Both the position numbers and the translations under genes were made by a program. This document shows positions 1-9,877 of a DNA stretch of 64,000 nt, piece after piece (position 1 is the first letter of the stretch; the number at the start of each line of letters is the position of its first letter). The stretch comes from Aureimonas sp. AU22 (lineage in GTDB: Bacteria > Pseudomonadota > Alphaproteobacteria > Rhizobiales > Rhizobiaceae): contig NZ_BBWJ01000044.1 of assembly GCF_001463745.1 (NCBI RefSeq), forward strand, positions 124,001 through 188,000, in the 5' to 3' direction. The notes beneath the pieces are model-generated. The model did no database searches. It saw only the letters and a list, made by a program, of their open reading frames with translations, and was not told the DNA's origin.

Positions 1-2467
1 CGACCGCGCGTCCCACTTCGCAGTGGCTCCGCGGCAGATACGCGAGCGCGATGTTCTTGCCGATCGTCGGGCCGTAGGCCACCGAGGTCGTGTAGGAGCG
101 CCGGCCGAGTTCGTCGACGAGCGTCTCGCCCGTCTCGGGGCAGAGAACTGGCATGGTCCCCACGGGGTAGCGGGCGATGCCCTTCGAATCCGTGTTGTCG
201 GTCATGATCAACGTACAGAGCATCGCGGGCTGGTGATCGCGCGCCTTGTACTCGAGGTGCTTGGCCCTGCCCCGGAAGTCGGCGTCCTTGACCTTCGGGC
301 GCGCTAGGTCGGCCTCCATGAGATTGTACTCGGTCAGCAGGTCGGCGTTCTGAAGACGCAGGCTCTTTTCCATGCGGCGTGTGTTGGCGTAGGTCTCGAC
401 GCCCACCGCGATGACGCCGGTGGAGCGCAGCGCGTCCCAGACGGCCAGCCCGTCCTCGTAGGCCATGTGCAGCTCCCATCCCTGCTCGCCAACATAGGAA
501 ATGCGGAAGGCGGTGACCGACCTGCCGGCGATGGTGAGCGGCTTGATCGCAGCGAAGGGGAAGTTCTCGGGAGATAGCACGGACGCATCGTCCAGAAGGC
601 TGCCGAGGTTCTCTCGCGCGTTCGGCCCCCAGATGCCGATCGTGATGTACTTTTCCGATACGTCCGTGATCGTGACGTCCAAACCGCGGTCCTGCGCCGT
701 GCGGCGCATGTACTGAAAGTCGCGCGGACCGGCATCGGCGCCGTTGATCATGCGGATGCGGTCGGCCATGCGGATCACCGTGAAGTCGGCGCGCACCATG
801 CCCTCGTCATCGAGGAAGTGGGTGTAGATGCCCTTCCCGATATTGGCGTCGCCCCCGATCTTGGCCGCGCAAAGCCATTCCATCAGCTCGACGTGGTCCG
901 GTCCCTCGATGTCGATGATGGAGAAGTGCGACAGGTTGATGATGCCGCAGTTCTCGCTCATCTCGAGATGCTCGGCGTTGGACACGCGCCAGAAATGGCG
1001 GTTGTCCCACTCGTTCTCGCGTACGGGAATGCGGTTGCCGTATTTCTCCAGGAGGTGTTCGTTGGCCGCGTAGCCGTGCGCGCGTTCCCAGCCGCCGAGC
1101 TCCATGAAGTAGCCGCCGAGTTCCTTCTCCCGTTCGTGGAACGGCGAGCGGCGGATGCCGCGCCCGCCGGCGAAGGGCTCGCGCGGGTGGACCGGCGGGT
1201 TGTAGATCTTCCGCGCCGTCTCGGTGCAGCGTTCCTCGATGAACTTCTCGTCCAGCTGAAAGCCGCTGAAGCGTGCGTAGTCGATCCGGTTGTGATCGAT
1301 CGGAGTGCGGCCGTCGGTCATCCAGTCGGCGATGAGCTTGCCCATGCCCGGGCCGTCCTTCACCCAGATGCCGACGCAGTACCAGAGACCGCGTACCTTC
1401 TGGCTTTCGCCCATCGAAGGGCCGCCGTCGGTGGTGGTCTGCAGGAGGCCGTTGAAGGAATGGCCTTCGTTGTAGCCGATTTCGCCGAGGATCGGCGTCA
1501 GCTCGATCGCCCGCTCGAGAGGCTCGATCACCTGCTCCATGTCGAGGTCGCGCTGCGAGGGCGACAGGCGCGCCTCGTGCTTCTCGAGAAGCTCGCGCGG
1601 ATGGACGAGGCGCACGTTGTGCTCCTCGTAGTAGCCCCACTCGATCTGGCCACCTTCGGCGGTCTTCGGATCGCCGGTATCGCGGAGGTAGGCCGAATTG
1701 CCCTGGTCGCGCAGCAGCGGGTAGCCGATCTCCTTGCCGGTGCCGGCGAACTCGTTGTAGGGGCCGAAGAAGGTGAGCGGATGATCCACCGGCATGACCG
1801 GCAGGTCCTCGCCGGCCATTTCTGCGATGAGGCGACCCCATAGCCCGGCGCAGACCACCACATGGTCGGCCATGATCGTGCCGCGGTTGGTGACCACGCC
1901 CTGGATGCGACCGTTCTCGATGACGAGCGACTTGGCGGACGTGTTGGCGAAGGCCTGCAGCTTCCCGGCGTTCACCGCCTGGTCGACGAGCTTGCCGGCG
2001 ACCGTCTGGGAGCGTGGGATGACGAGCCCGGCATCGGGATCCCAGAGACCACCCTGAACGAGGCTTTCCTCGATCAGCGGCATCCGTTCCTTGATCTCGG
2101 TGGGTTCGATCAGCCGGGCGCGGGTGCCGAAGGCCTTGGCCGAGGCGACCTTGCGCCGGATCTCGTCCATGCGCTCGTCGTCGCCGACGCGGGCGACCTC
2201 GAGGCCGCCGACGCGCGCGTAGTGGCCCATCTTGTCGAAGAAATCGATCGAGTAGAGCGTCGTCCAGCAGCTCAGGAAGTCATGGCTCGTCGCATAGCAG
2301 AAGTCGGAGGCGTGGGCGGTGGAACCGATGTCCGTCGGGATGCCCGACTTGTCGATGCCGACGATGTCGCTCCAACCCCGCTCGACGAGATGATGGGCGA
2401 TCGAGGCACCCACGATCCCGCCGAGACCGATGATGACGACCCGCGCCTTCTCGGGAAATGCTGCCAT
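1..2467 (-). CDS. Dimethylglycine/sarcosine dehydrogenase-like FAD-GcvT protein (3' end outside window)
   Basis: About 822 codons lie in the window; the C-terminus runs off the left edge. The N-terminus has a dinucleotide-binding GLGGIVG motif (about residues 14-20) and a GSTAH stretch with His at about residue 52, where the FAD-attaching histidine sits in dimethylglycine and sarcosine dehydrogenases. The second half matches the GcvT-type folate-binding domain. The family oxidatively demethylates N-methyl glycines in the cytoplasm and passes the methyl group to tetrahydrofolate. It lies 55 bp downstream of purU on the same strand and beside soxBDAG and gbcAB, so dimethylglycine to sarcosine is the missing step it would supply. 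Sarcosine as substrate cannot be excluded. The start ATG at 2467 begins the FAD domain directly. Confidence 0.88.
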   Translation of the reverse strand, partial: MAAFPEKARVVIIGLGGIVGASIAHHLVERGWSDIVGIDKSGIPTDIGSTAHASDFCYATSHDFLSCWTTLYSIDFFDKMGHYARVGGLEVARVGDDERMDEIRRKVASAKAFGTRARLIEPTEIKERMPLIEESLVQGGLWDPDAGLVIPRSQTVAGKLVDQAVNAGKLQAFANTSAKSLVIENGRIQGVVTNRGTIMADHVVVCAGLWGRLIAEMAGEDLPVMPVDHPLTFFGPYNEFAGTGKEIGYPLLRDQGNSAYLRDTGDPKTAEGGQIEWGYYEEHNVRLVHPRELLEKHEARLSPSQRDLDMEQVIEPLERAIELTPILGEIGYNEGHSFNGLLQTTTDGGPSMGESQKVRGLWYCVGIWVKDGPGMGKLIADWMTDGRTPIDHNRIDYARFSGFQLDEKFIEERCTETARKIYNPPVHPREPFAGGRGIRRSPFHEREKELGGYFMELGGWERAHGYAANEHLLEKYGNRIPVRENEWDNRHFWRVSNAEHLEMSENCGIINLSHFSIIDIEGPDHVELMEWLCAAKIGGDANIGKGIYTHFLDDEGMVRADFTVIRMADRIRMINGADAGPRDFQYMRRTAQDRGLDVTITDVSEKYITIGIWGPNARENLGSLLDDASVLSPENFPFAAIKPLTIAGRSVTAFRISYVGEQGWELHMAYEDGLAVWDALRSTGVIAVGVETYANTRRMEKSLRLQNADLLTEYNLMEADLARPKVKDADFRGRAKHLEYKARDHQPAMLCTLIMTDNTDSKGIARYPVGTMPVLCPETGETLVDELGRRSYTTSVAYGPTIGKNIALAYLPRSHCEVGRAV

Positions 2468-2522
2468 GTTGGTTCTCCAGATTGCGCGAGACGTCGAGGA
2501 CGGCGTGCACTCGGCTTGAGGA

Positions 2523-3380
2523 TCAGGGCGTGAAGACGACCGTGCGGTGATGGTTGAGCATGACGCGACCTTCGAGGTGATACTTCACCGCGCGCGCCAG
2601 AACGCGGGACTCGATGTCGCGCCCGGCGGCCACGAAGTCGTCGCCCGTCATGGCGTGGCTCACGCGCTCGGTCTCCTGCTCGATGATCGGACCCTCGTCG
2701 AGATCGGCCGTAACGTAATGGGCGGTCGCACCGATGAGCTTTACGCCGCGCTCGTGCGCCTGGTGGTAAGGCTTCGCGCCCTTGAAGCTCGGCAGGAAGG
2801 AATGGTGGATGTTGATGATCATCCCGAACAGGCGGTTCGACAGGTCGTTCGACAGGACCTGCATGTAGCGGGCGAGGATCACGAGCTCCGAGCCGGTTTC
2901 CTTCACGAGCTCGATCAGCTGCTCCTCACGCTCCGCCTTGTTCTCCTTGTTCACCGGCCAGTGGTGATACGGGATCCCCTCCTGTTCGGCGGTTCTGCGG
3001 GAGTCCTCGTGGTTGGAGACGATGGCTGCGACCTCGGCGTTCAGCCATCCGACCTTGATCTGGTAGAGAAGGTGCAGGAGCGCGTGGTCGAACTTCGAGA
3101 CCATGATGATGATCCTGGGGCGGCGCGACAGGTCCTCGACCTTCAGCCGCATGTCGAAGCGATCGACCGCAGGTTTGAGCGCGAGATCCAGCACCGGCTG
3201 GCCGGTCGCCTCCGGGGCAGCAACGGCGATGCGGACGAAGAGCTGGTTCGTCTTCCGGTCGCAGAACTGGTTGGCTTCCAGGATGTTGGCGCCCCGTGAC
3301 GCCAGCGCCGTGGCGAGCGCTGCGGTGATGCCCGGTTGGTCGAGGCAGCTGAGCTTGAGGATGAACTTGTTCTCGGCCAT
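2523..3380 (-). CDS. purU: Formyltetrahydrofolate deformylase
   Basis: A 285-residue protein with an N-terminal ACT domain (about 1-80) and a C-terminal formyltransferase-like domain that hydrolyses 10-formyl-THF to formate and THF. Formyltransferase hallmarks are visible: the [10 protein letters not shown] stretch and [13 protein letters not shown] with its catalytic Asp. I take ATG 3380 (MAENKF). An in-frame ATG at 3422 would add 14 residues but falls inside the operator box TGTCGCAA, so it is unlikely to be the start. It is the first gene of a unit with the dimethylglycine dehydrogenase. Here PurU probably recycles folate loaded with methyl carbons from betaine demethylation, like the purU copy in pseudomonad betaine clusters (inference). 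Confidence 0.93.
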   Translation of the reverse strand: MAENKFILKLSCLDQPGITAALATALASRGANILEANQFCDRKTNQLFVRIAVAAPEATGQPVLDLALKPAVDRFDMRLKVEDLSRRPRIIIMVSKFDHALLHLLYQIKVGWLNAEVAAIVSNHEDSRRTAEQEGIPYHHWPVNKENKAEREEQLIELVKETGSELVILARYMQVLSNDLSNRLFGMIINIHHSFLPSFKGAKPYHQAHERGVKLIGATAHYVTADLDEGPIIEQETERVSHAMTGDDFVAAGRDIESRVLARAVKYHLEGRVMLNHHRTVVFTP

Positions 3381-3413
3381 CGCGCGTCTCGATTCAGGGG
3401 GCAAGTCGAAGCA

Positions 3414-3453
3414 TTGCGACACCGCCTGCCCTGCGCACAGGACGTTTGCGTCA
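3414..3453 (-). promoter_or_regulatory. Two-box operator upstream of purU (GbdR/ArgR-type half-sites)
   Basis: Read on the minus strand, the site is TGACGCAA at 3453-3446, then 24 bp, then TGTCGCAA at 3421-3414. The box starts are 32 bp apart, about three helical turns. The second box ends exactly 33 bp before the purU ATG (3380). The same two 8-mers, in the same order, spacing and distance to the start codon, precede soxB (4673-4712). Seven further bases after the first box (GTCCTGT) are also shared. TGTCGC is the core of the consensus I recall for the pseudomonad AraC-type ArgR, a relative of GbdR. The likely ligand is the regulator encoded at 3508. The site also lies upstream of that gene, so autoregulation is possible. 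Confidence 0.75.
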
Positions 3454-3507
3454 ATTTCGGATTAGCAGTACGACAGCGGAAAGAGAGGTTCACGCCCGGG
3501 AATTGCG

Positions 3508-4578
3508 ATGGACGTCAGAAGCGAGAGCCGCGCGAGCGCGACGTCGTCGGGTGCCTACCGGCCGCGACGGAACGGCGTACGGCTATCGGTCGGCTTCATC
3601 CTCGACAAGCGGTTCACCCTCTGCGCCTTCGCGAACTTCGTCGACGTCCTGCGTCTGGCGGCCGACGAGGGCGACCGCAGTCGCCCGATCATGTGCAACT
3701 GGAACGTCCTCTCGGACACGATGAGCGCAATCCCGTCGAGCAGCGGCGTTTCGGTTCAGCCGAACGAGCGGCTCGGAGACCCAGCGAAGTTCGACTACAT
3801 CGTCGTCGTCGGCGGCGTGATGGACGATCTGACGGGTCTCGGGGCGAACTATACAGCCTATCTCCGAAAGGCCGCCGCTGCCGGCATTCCACTGATCGGC
3901 CTCTGCACCGGCGGCTTCCTGCTGCACAAGGCGGGGTTGATGAAGGGCTACCGCTGCTGCGTCAGCTGGTTCCACCATGCCGACTTCCTGGAACAGTTCG
4001 ACGGGCTCGACCCGGTGTCCGATCAGATCTTCATCGACGACGGCGACAGGCTTACGTGTTCCGGGGGCGCGAGTTCCGCCCATCTCGCCGCCTATCTCGT
4101 CGAGCGCCACGTGGGGCGGGCACAGGCGAGCAAGAGCCTGCACATCATGATCATCGACGACGCCATGCGGCCCGAGAAGCCGCAGCCGGGCGTCTCGATG
4201 GATATCTCGACACGCGATCCGATGGTGATGCGGGCGCTTCTCCTCATGCAGCAGAACATCGACGCGCCCTTGTCGGTGGGCGAATTGGCCAAGCGTATGG
4301 GGCACAGCAAGCGGCAGCTGGAGCGCCACTTCCGGTCGGCTCTCGGCGCTTCGCCGCAGGCCGCCTTCCTGCAGATCCGCCTCACCTTCGCGCGGCACCT
4401 GATCGAGACGACGGACAAGCTGGTGGCTGCGGTCGCCGTGGAATGCGGCTTCTGCGACTCCTCGCATCTCAGCCGCATGTTCCGTCAGCGCTTCGACAGC
4501 ACGCCGCAGGAAGTCCGCCGTCAGGCGCTCCTGGCGGCCGCGGCCGCAAGCACGGTGCCCGAGTTCGACGCCGCCTGA
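3508..4578 (+). CDS. GlxA/GbdR-type AraC-family transcriptional activator
   Basis: 356 residues. An N-terminal DJ-1/PfpI-like (GATase1) sensor domain spans about 25-200, with Cys133 in GLCTGGF at the nucleophile-elbow position. A C-terminal AraC helix-turn-helix domain spans about 235-335 ([20 protein letters not shown], then the second HTH ending in RMFRQRF). This layout is that of GbdR, CdhR and ArgR in pseudomonads; GbdR activates betaine catabolism in response to betaine or dimethylglycine. It sits between purU (divergent) and soxB, each with a matching operator, so a GbdR role is the best inference. The sequence alone does not show the ligand. About 20 poorly conserved residues precede the sensor domain, so the start could be later. 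Confidence 0.85.
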   Translation: MDVRSESRASATSSGAYRPRRNGVRLSVGFILDKRFTLCAFANFVDVLRLAADEGDRSRPIMCNWNVLSDTMSAIPSSSGVSVQPNERLGDPAKFDYIVVVGGVMDDLTGLGANYTAYLRKAAAAGIPLIGLCTGGFLLHKAGLMKGYRCCVSWFHHADFLEQFDGLDPVSDQIFIDDGDRLTCSGGASSAHLAAYLVERHVGRAQASKSLHIMIIDDAMRPEKPQPGVSMDISTRDPMVMRALLLMQQNIDAPLSVGELAKRMGHSKRQLERHFRSALGASPQAAFLQIRLTFARHLIETTDKLVAAVAVECGFCDSSHLSRMFRQRFDSTPQEVRRQALLAAAAASTVPEFDAA

Positions 4579-4672
4579 GACCGCCGTCGGTCGGTCGCCG
4601 CAGAGCGTGCTGGGTCGACCTTCGCATCGCACAAGCCTCCGCCGCGAGCGTGCTCTTAAAGTGCGATCCGAT

Positions 4673-4712
4673 TGACGCAAATGTCCTGTCCCCTGCGGCG
4701 CCCTTGTCGCAA
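4673..4712 (+). promoter_or_regulatory. Two-box operator upstream of soxB (GbdR/ArgR-type half-sites)
   Basis: TGACGCAA at 4673-4680 and TGTCGCAA at 4705-4712, starts 32 bp apart, ending 33 bp before the soxB ATG. It reproduces the purU operator (3414-3453, opposite strand) in box sequence, order, spacing, distance to ATG and the extra GTCCTGT after the first box. The 33-bp gap allows only a very short 5' UTR. An activator bound here would touch RNA polymerase at the -35 region; no convincing sigma-70 -10 hexamer is visible, which suits an activator-dependent promoter. Confidence 0.75.
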
Positions 4713-4745
4713 TGGTACCTCCGCAATGGTCGTTTGAGGTTTGCA

Positions 4746-5999
4746 ATGACCCGTTTCTCCTTTCCGTCCCTGCTGGCGAACGCGCTGACGGGCCACAAGA
4801 AATGGGAGCCGCAGTGGCCGGACGCCGAGCCGAAGGCGGAATACGATGTGATCATCGTCGGCGCCGGCGGACATGGGCTCGGGGCCGCCTACTACCTCGC
4901 CAAGGAGCACGGCATCACCAACGTCGCGGTGATCGAAAAGGGCTGGCTCGGCGGCGGTAACACGGGCCGCAACACCACCATCATCCGCTCGAACTACCTC
5001 TACGACGAAAGCGCGATGCTCTACGAGCATTCGATGAAGCTCTGGGAGAACCTGACCCAGGAGCTGAACTACAACGTCATGTTCTCGCAGCGCGGCGTGA
5101 TGATGCTCGCGCACAACGTCCATGACGTTCAGAGCTTCAAGCGCCACGTTCACTCGAACCGCCTCAACGGCATCGACAACGAGTGGCTGACGAAGGAAGA
5201 AGCCAAGGAATTCTGTCCGCCGCTCGATATCTCGCCGAACGCCCGCTACCCCGTCATGGGCGCGGCCCTCCAGCGTCGCGGCGGTGTCGCGCGTCATGAT
5301 GCCGTCGCCTGGGGCTATGCCCGCGGCGCGGCGGCGATGGGCGTCGACATCATCCAGAACTGCCCGGTCACCTCCATCCGCCGCGACGCCGCCGGCAACG
5401 TGACGGGGGTCGAAACGGCGCGCGGCTTCATCAAGGCCAAGAAGGTCGGCGTCTCGGCCGCCGGCAACACGTCGGTCGTGATGGAGTCCGCGGGCGTCCG
5501 CCTGCCGCTCGAAAGCTATCCGTTGCAGGCGCTGGTGTCGGAGCCGGTGAAGCCGATCTTCCCCTGCGTCGTCATGTCGAACACGGTGCACGCCTACATC
5601 TCGCAGTCCGACAAGGGCGAGCTGGTGATCGGCTCGGGCACCGACCAGTACGTGTCCTACAGCCAGCGCGGCGGACTGCCGCTGATCGAGCACACGGTGG
5701 CGGCGATCTGCGAGATCTTCCCGATCTTCACGCGCATGCGGATGCTGCGCAAATGGGGTGGCATCGTCGACGTCACCCCGGATCGCTCGCCGATCATCGG
5801 CAAGACGCCGGTTCCGGGCCTCTACGTCAACTGCGGCTGGGGTACCGGCGGCTTCAAGGCGACGCCGGGCTCCGCCAATGTCTTCGCGCACACGATCGCG
5901 GGGGACGAGCCCCACAAGATCAACGCACCCTTCACGCTGGAACGGTTCAAGACCGGCCGGCTCATCGACGAGGCGGCCGCCGCCGCCGTTGCGCATTAA
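4746..5999 (+). CDS. soxB: Sarcosine oxidase subunit beta
   Basis: 417 residues. An FAD-binding GAGGHG motif stands at about 39-44, followed by a DAO-type fold. The stretch RRGGVARHD resembles the site of covalent FMN attachment (His) in heterotetrameric sarcosine oxidases. The enzyme oxidises sarcosine to glycine, giving H2O2 and 5,10-methylene-THF with the alpha subunit. GAGG 7 bases before ATG 4746 is a good ribosome-binding site. The frame stays open far upstream into the regulator gene, but that extension is a GC-rich artefact on another gene's reading frame. It leads the soxBDAG operon, 11 bp before soxD. Confidence 0.95.
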   Translation: MTRFSFPSLLANALTGHKKWEPQWPDAEPKAEYDVIIVGAGGHGLGAAYYLAKEHGITNVAVIEKGWLGGGNTGRNTTIIRSNYLYDESAMLYEHSMKLWENLTQELNYNVMFSQRGVMMLAHNVHDVQSFKRHVHSNRLNGIDNEWLTKEEAKEFCPPLDISPNARYPVMGAALQRRGGVARHDAVAWGYARGAAAMGVDIIQNCPVTSIRRDAAGNVTGVETARGFIKAKKVGVSAAGNTSVVMESAGVRLPLESYPLQALVSEPVKPIFPCVVMSNTVHAYISQSDKGELVIGSGTDQYVSYSQRGGLPLIEHTVAAICEIFPIFTRMRMLRKWGGIVDVTPDRSPIIGKTPVPGLYVNCGWGTGGFKATPGSANVFAHTIAGDEPHKINAPFTLERFKTGRLIDEAAAAAVAH

Positions 6000-6010
6000 G
6001 GGGACGGCCC

Positions 6011-6313
6011 ATGCTTCTCATCCGCTGCCCCTACTGCCAATGCGAGCGCCCCGAGGTCGAATTCAACTATGGCGGTCAGGCGCATATCGAACGCCCCGGC
6101 GACCCCTCGACGCTGTCGGACGACGACTGGCGTGACCATCTCTACATCCGCACCAACCCGCGCGGAGCGCATTACGAGCGCTGGCGGCACACGCATGGCT
6201 GCGGCCGCTTCTTCAACGCCATCCGCGACACCGTCACCGACAAGTTCGTGACGACCTACGAGGCCGGCAAGCCGCGGCCCGTACAGGCTGACTCCGAGGA
6301 CGTTCGGTCATGA
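6011..6313 (+). CDS. soxD: Sarcosine oxidase subunit delta
   Basis: 100 residues, the usual size for the zinc-binding small subunit of heterotetrameric sarcosine oxidase. Cys6 and Cys9 (CPYC) with His60 and Cys64 (HTHGC) match the zinc ligands known from the corynebacterial enzyme. It follows soxB by 11 bp and its TGA overlaps the soxA ATG (ATGA, 4 bp), which suggests translational coupling. Confidence 0.95.
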   Translation: MLLIRCPYCQCERPEVEFNYGGQAHIERPGDPSTLSDDDWRDHLYIRTNPRGAHYERWRHTHGCGRFFNAIRDTVTDKFVTTYEAGKPRPVQADSEDVRS

Positions 6314-9303
6314 GCGATTTCCGCATTGCCAACCGGGGCCGAGTGAATCACGGCAAGCGCGTCGCCTTCTCGTTCAACGGCGCGACCTATCAGGGCTTCG
6401 AGGGCGACACGGTCGCCTCGGCTCTGCTCGCCAACGGCGTCCATCTCGTCGGCCGTTCGTTCAAATATCACCGGCCGCGCGGCATCCTGTCGGCCGGTTC
6501 CGAAGAGCCCAACGCGCTGCTCGGCATCGACCACGGCCCGGCCCGCGTGGAGCCCAACACACGCGCGACCGTGATCGAGATCTCGGAAGGGCTGAAGACC
6601 ACGAGCCAGAACCACTGGCCGTCGCTGAAGCGCGACGTCGGCGCGATCAACGACGCGCTCTACATGCTGTTCTCGGCCGGGTTCTACTACAAGACGTTCA
6701 TGTGGCCGAAGTCCTTCTGGAACAAGGTCTACGAGCCGATCATCCGGGGCGCGGCAGGTCTCGGCAAGTCGCCGACCCTGCCGGATCCCGACGTGTATTC
6801 GAGCCGCTTCGCCCATTGCGACGTCCTCGTCGTCGGCTCAGGCCCCGCCGGTCTGGCGGCCGCGCTGGAAGCGGGACGTTCGGGGGCCAAGGTGATGCTG
6901 GTGGACGAGCAGGCCGAGCTCGGCGGCTCGCTTCTGTCGGAGACGGACGCCGGCATCGGCGGCGGAACGGGCTGGGCGTGGCTCAAGGCGAGCGTCGACG
7001 AACTCGCCGCGATGCCGAATGTGCAGCTCCTGCCGCGCACCACGGCGATCGGCTACTACCATCAGAACCTCGTTGCGCTCTGCCAGCGCCTGACCGACCA
7101 CCGGTCGTCGGCGCCCGAGGGTGCGCCGCGCGAGCGCATGTGGAAGGTGCGCGCCAAGCAGGTCGTGCTGGCGCAGGGGTCGATCGAGCGGCCGCTCGTG
7201 TTCGACGGCAACGATCGTCCCGGCGTGATGCTGGCCGGCGCCGCGCGCACCTACCTCAATCGCTACGGAGCGAAGGTCGGCAACAACGTCGTGGTGGTCA
7301 CCGGCCACGACAGCGCATGGCTCGCCGCCTTCGATCTCGCCCGGGCCGGGGTGAAGGTCGAGGCGATCGCGGATCTGCGGTCGGACGTCGATCCCTCGCT
7401 CGTCTCCGAAGCCGGGTCGCTCGGCATCGAGGTCTTGGCCGGCTGGACGGTCACCGGCACCAAGGGGCGGCTGCGCGTCTCGTCGGTCCGCGTCCTGCCC
7501 GTCGGCGGCGATGGCTCGCGAGCCCGCACGATCGCCTGCGACGCGCTCCTGATGAGCGGCGGCTGGACGCCGAGCCTCCACCTCTTCTCGCACACGCAGG
7601 GCAAGCTCGACTGGCGCCATGGCGAACAGATGTTCGTGCCGGCCACCTACAAGGAAGCCTGCCGCTGCGTCGGCGCCGGGAATGGCGACTTCGGTCTTTC
7701 CAAGGCGTTGGCGGAGGGCGCCGAGGCAGGCGCGGCGGCCGCCAAGGACGCCGGCTTCGATGCGGCGCCGACGACCTACGCCGTCGATGGCGAGCGCCAC
7801 CTGACCGGCGTCACCAGCCGCGAGCTGCCGACGGACCAGAACGCCGGCAAGGCCAAGGCCTTCGTCGACTTCCAGAACGACGTCACGGCCAAGGACATCC
7901 GGCTGGCCGTGCGCGAGGGCTTCAAGTCCATCGAGCACATCAAGCGCTACACCACCAACGGCATGGCGACGGATCAGGGCAAGCTCTCCAACATCAACGG
8001 CCTCGCCATCGCGGCGGATGCCGTGCAGCGCCCTGCCCCGGCCGTCGGTCTGACGACGTTCCGCCCGCCCTACACACCGACCACGTTCGGCGCCTTCTGC
8101 GGCTACAGCCGTGGCCGGCTGTTCGACGTCACACGAAAGACCGCGATCGACGGCTGGGCCGAGGAGCACGGCGCCGTCTTCGAGCCCGTCTCGCTCTGGC
8201 GCCGCGCCTGGTACTTCCCGAAGGCGGGCGAGGACATGCACGCGGCGGTCGCGCGCGAATGCAAGGCGACGCGGGAGTCCGTCGGCATCTTCGATGCATC
8301 GACGCTCGGCAAGATCGAGATCGTCGGCCCCGACGCCGCCGAGTTCCTCAACCGGATGTACACCAACCCGTGGAGCAAGCTGCAGCCGGGCCGTACGCGC
8401 TACGGCGTCCTCCTTGGTGAGGACGGCTTCATTCGCGACGACGGCGTCATCGGGCGCCTGTCGAGCGACCGGTTTCACGTGACCACGACGACGGGCGGCG
8501 CCGCCCGCGTGCTCAACCTGATGGAGGACTACCTCCAGACCGAGTTTCCCGATCTCAAGGTCTGGCTGACCTCCACCACCGAGCAGTGGTCGGTGATCGC
8601 GCTGAACGGGCCCAACGCGCGCAATCTTCTGGAGCCGCTGATCGAGGGCATCGACCTTTCGGAAGAGGCGTTTCCACACATGTCGATCGCGGAAGGCAAG
8701 ATCTGCGGCGTGCCGACCCGCCTCTTCCGCATGAGCTTCACGGGCGAGCGGGGCTACGAGGTGAACGTGCCCTCGCGCTACGGTCGGGCCATCTGGGAGA
8801 AGCTGATCGAGGCGGGCAAGCCCTTCGGCATCACGCCCTACGGCACCGAGACGATGCACGTCCTGCGTGCCGAGAAGGGCTACATCATCGTCGGACAGGA
8901 CACCGACGGCACCTTGACCCCCGACGACGCCGGTCTCGGCTGGGCCATCGGCAAGCAGAAGCCGGACTTCGTGGGCAAGCGCTCGCTGACGCGCCCGGAC
9001 ATGCTGAAGGCCGACCGGAAGCAGCTCGTCGGTCTCCTCACCGAGGACCCGAAGACGATCCTGGAAGAAGGCGCACAGATCGTGCTCGACCCCGACCAGC
9101 CCATCCCGATGAAGATGGTCGGCCACGTCACCTCCTCCTACTGGAGCGTGGCGCTCAACCGGTCGATCGCGCTCGCCGTCGTCGAGGGTGGCAAGGGTCG
9201 GATGGGAGAAACCGTCCACGTTCCGATGCCCGGCGAGACGCTGCGCGCGACGGTGACCGGAACGGTCTTCTTCGATCCCGAAAACAAGCGCTTGAGCGCC
9301 TGA
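6310..9303 (+). CDS. soxA: Sarcosine oxidase subunit alpha
   Basis: 997 residues, normal for the family. Order of domains: N-terminal ferredoxin-like segment (about 20-100), an NAD-binding FAD/NAD module with GSGPAG at 176-181, and a C-terminal GcvT-like folate-binding half (about 620-990) including the glycine-cleavage T C-terminal barrel. NAD is structural in characterised enzymes. The folate site captures the formaldehyde released from sarcosine as 5,10-methylene-THF. It is coupled to soxD by a 4-bp overlap and followed 13 bp later by soxG. Confidence 0.96.
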   Translation: MSDFRIANRGRVNHGKRVAFSFNGATYQGFEGDTVASALLANGVHLVGRSFKYHRPRGILSAGSEEPNALLGIDHGPARVEPNTRATVIEISEGLKTTSQNHWPSLKRDVGAINDALYMLFSAGFYYKTFMWPKSFWNKVYEPIIRGAAGLGKSPTLPDPDVYSSRFAHCDVLVVGSGPAGLAAALEAGRSGAKVMLVDEQAELGGSLLSETDAGIGGGTGWAWLKASVDELAAMPNVQLLPRTTAIGYYHQNLVALCQRLTDHRSSAPEGAPRERMWKVRAKQVVLAQGSIERPLVFDGNDRPGVMLAGAARTYLNRYGAKVGNNVVVVTGHDSAWLAAFDLARAGVKVEAIADLRSDVDPSLVSEAGSLGIEVLAGWTVTGTKGRLRVSSVRVLPVGGDGSRARTIACDALLMSGGWTPSLHLFSHTQGKLDWRHGEQMFVPATYKEACRCVGAGNGDFGLSKALAEGAEAGAAAAKDAGFDAAPTTYAVDGERHLTGVTSRELPTDQNAGKAKAFVDFQNDVTAKDIRLAVREGFKSIEHIKRYTTNGMATDQGKLSNINGLAIAADAVQRPAPAVGLTTFRPPYTPTTFGAFCGYSRGRLFDVTRKTAIDGWAEEHGAVFEPVSLWRRAWYFPKAGEDMHAAVARECKATRESVGIFDASTLGKIEIVGPDAAEFLNRMYTNPWSKLQPGRTRYGVLLGEDGFIRDDGVIGRLSSDRFHVTTTTGGAARVLNLMEDYLQTEFPDLKVWLTSTTEQWSVIALNGPNARNLLEPLIEGIDLSEEAFPHMSIAEGKICGVPTRLFRMSFTGERGYEVNVPSRYGRAIWEKLIEAGKPFGITPYGTETMHVLRAEKGYIIVGQDTDGTLTPDDAGLGWAIGKQKPDFVGKRSLTRPDMLKADRKQLVGLLTEDPKTILEEGAQIVLDPDQPIPMKMVGHVTSSYWSVALNRSIALAVVEGGKGRMGETVHVPMPGETLRATVTGTVFFDPENKRLSA

Positions 9304-9316
9304 GGAGAACTCGTCG

Positions 9317-9877
9317 ATGTTTCAGGAACGGCATCCCCTCATCGGCCGCAAGCTGGCGTCCGCCAACCCCGCTCCCGTCTCGATCCACTCGATCGACAAC
9401 TCGGCGCGATTCAGCCTCCGCATCGCTCCTGCGGACCTCGCCGCCGCCTCCGGTGTCTGGGGCGCGCCGCTGCCCCCCACGATCGGGGAGTTCACGGCGT
9501 CGGCCGGACGCATCGCCGCCTGCATCGGGCCGGACGAATGGTATCTCATCGCACCATTGGGCGACCAGGATGCGATCGAGGCGTCCTTCGCGGACTTATA
9601 CAAGACCACCGTCCACAGCCTCGTGGACGTCGGGCACCGCGAAGTCGGCATCGCTGTCGAAGGACCCGAGGCCGCGAACGCCCTGCAGTCGTGCATCGCA
9701 GCCGACATCAATTCCATGCCGGTGGGCTCCGCGCGCCGTACCATCATCGACCGGGTTCAGATCATCCTGATCCGCGAGGCTGACGACCGCTTCCGCATCG
9801 AGGTCTGGCACTCGTTCGCCGATCATGTCTGGCATCTTCTCGCCGGGATCTGCCGCGAGTTCGAACTGGGACTCTAG
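9317..9877 (+). CDS. soxG: Sarcosine oxidase subunit gamma
   Basis: 186 residues, the fourth gene of soxBDAG. It resembles the GcvT N-terminal fold but lacks its own cofactor motif, as usual for the gamma subunit. The start ATG 9317 has GAGGAGAA about 9 bp upstream, immediately after the soxA stop. It is needed for assembly of the heterotetramer. No other domains are seen. Confidence 0.92.
   Translation: MFQERHPLIGRKLASANPAPVSIHSIDNSARFSLRIAPADLAAASGVWGAPLPPTIGEFTASAGRIAACIGPDEWYLIAPLGDQDAIEASFADLYKTTVHSLVDVGHREVGIAVEGPEAANALQSCIAADINSMPVGSARRTIIDRVQIILIREADDRFRIEVWHSFADHVWHLLAGICREFELGL

Noticed and set aside
3381-3422. Longer purU start at ATG 3422
   Set aside because: The extra 14 residues overlap the operator box and are not like the family N-terminus, which begins at the ACT domain.
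3336-4745. In-frame upstream extension of soxB across the regulator gene
   Set aside because: The family start, the Shine-Dalgarno and the operator all place the start at 4746; the extension lies over a well-supported regulator gene.
6838-9219. Long antisense open frame opposite soxA
   Set aside because: A GC-rich shadow of the conserved soxA coding strand; the translation is Arg/Asp/Val-rich without domains. Similar antisense frames opposite purL (55943-57931), phaC (32214-33917) and hom were rejected for the same reason.
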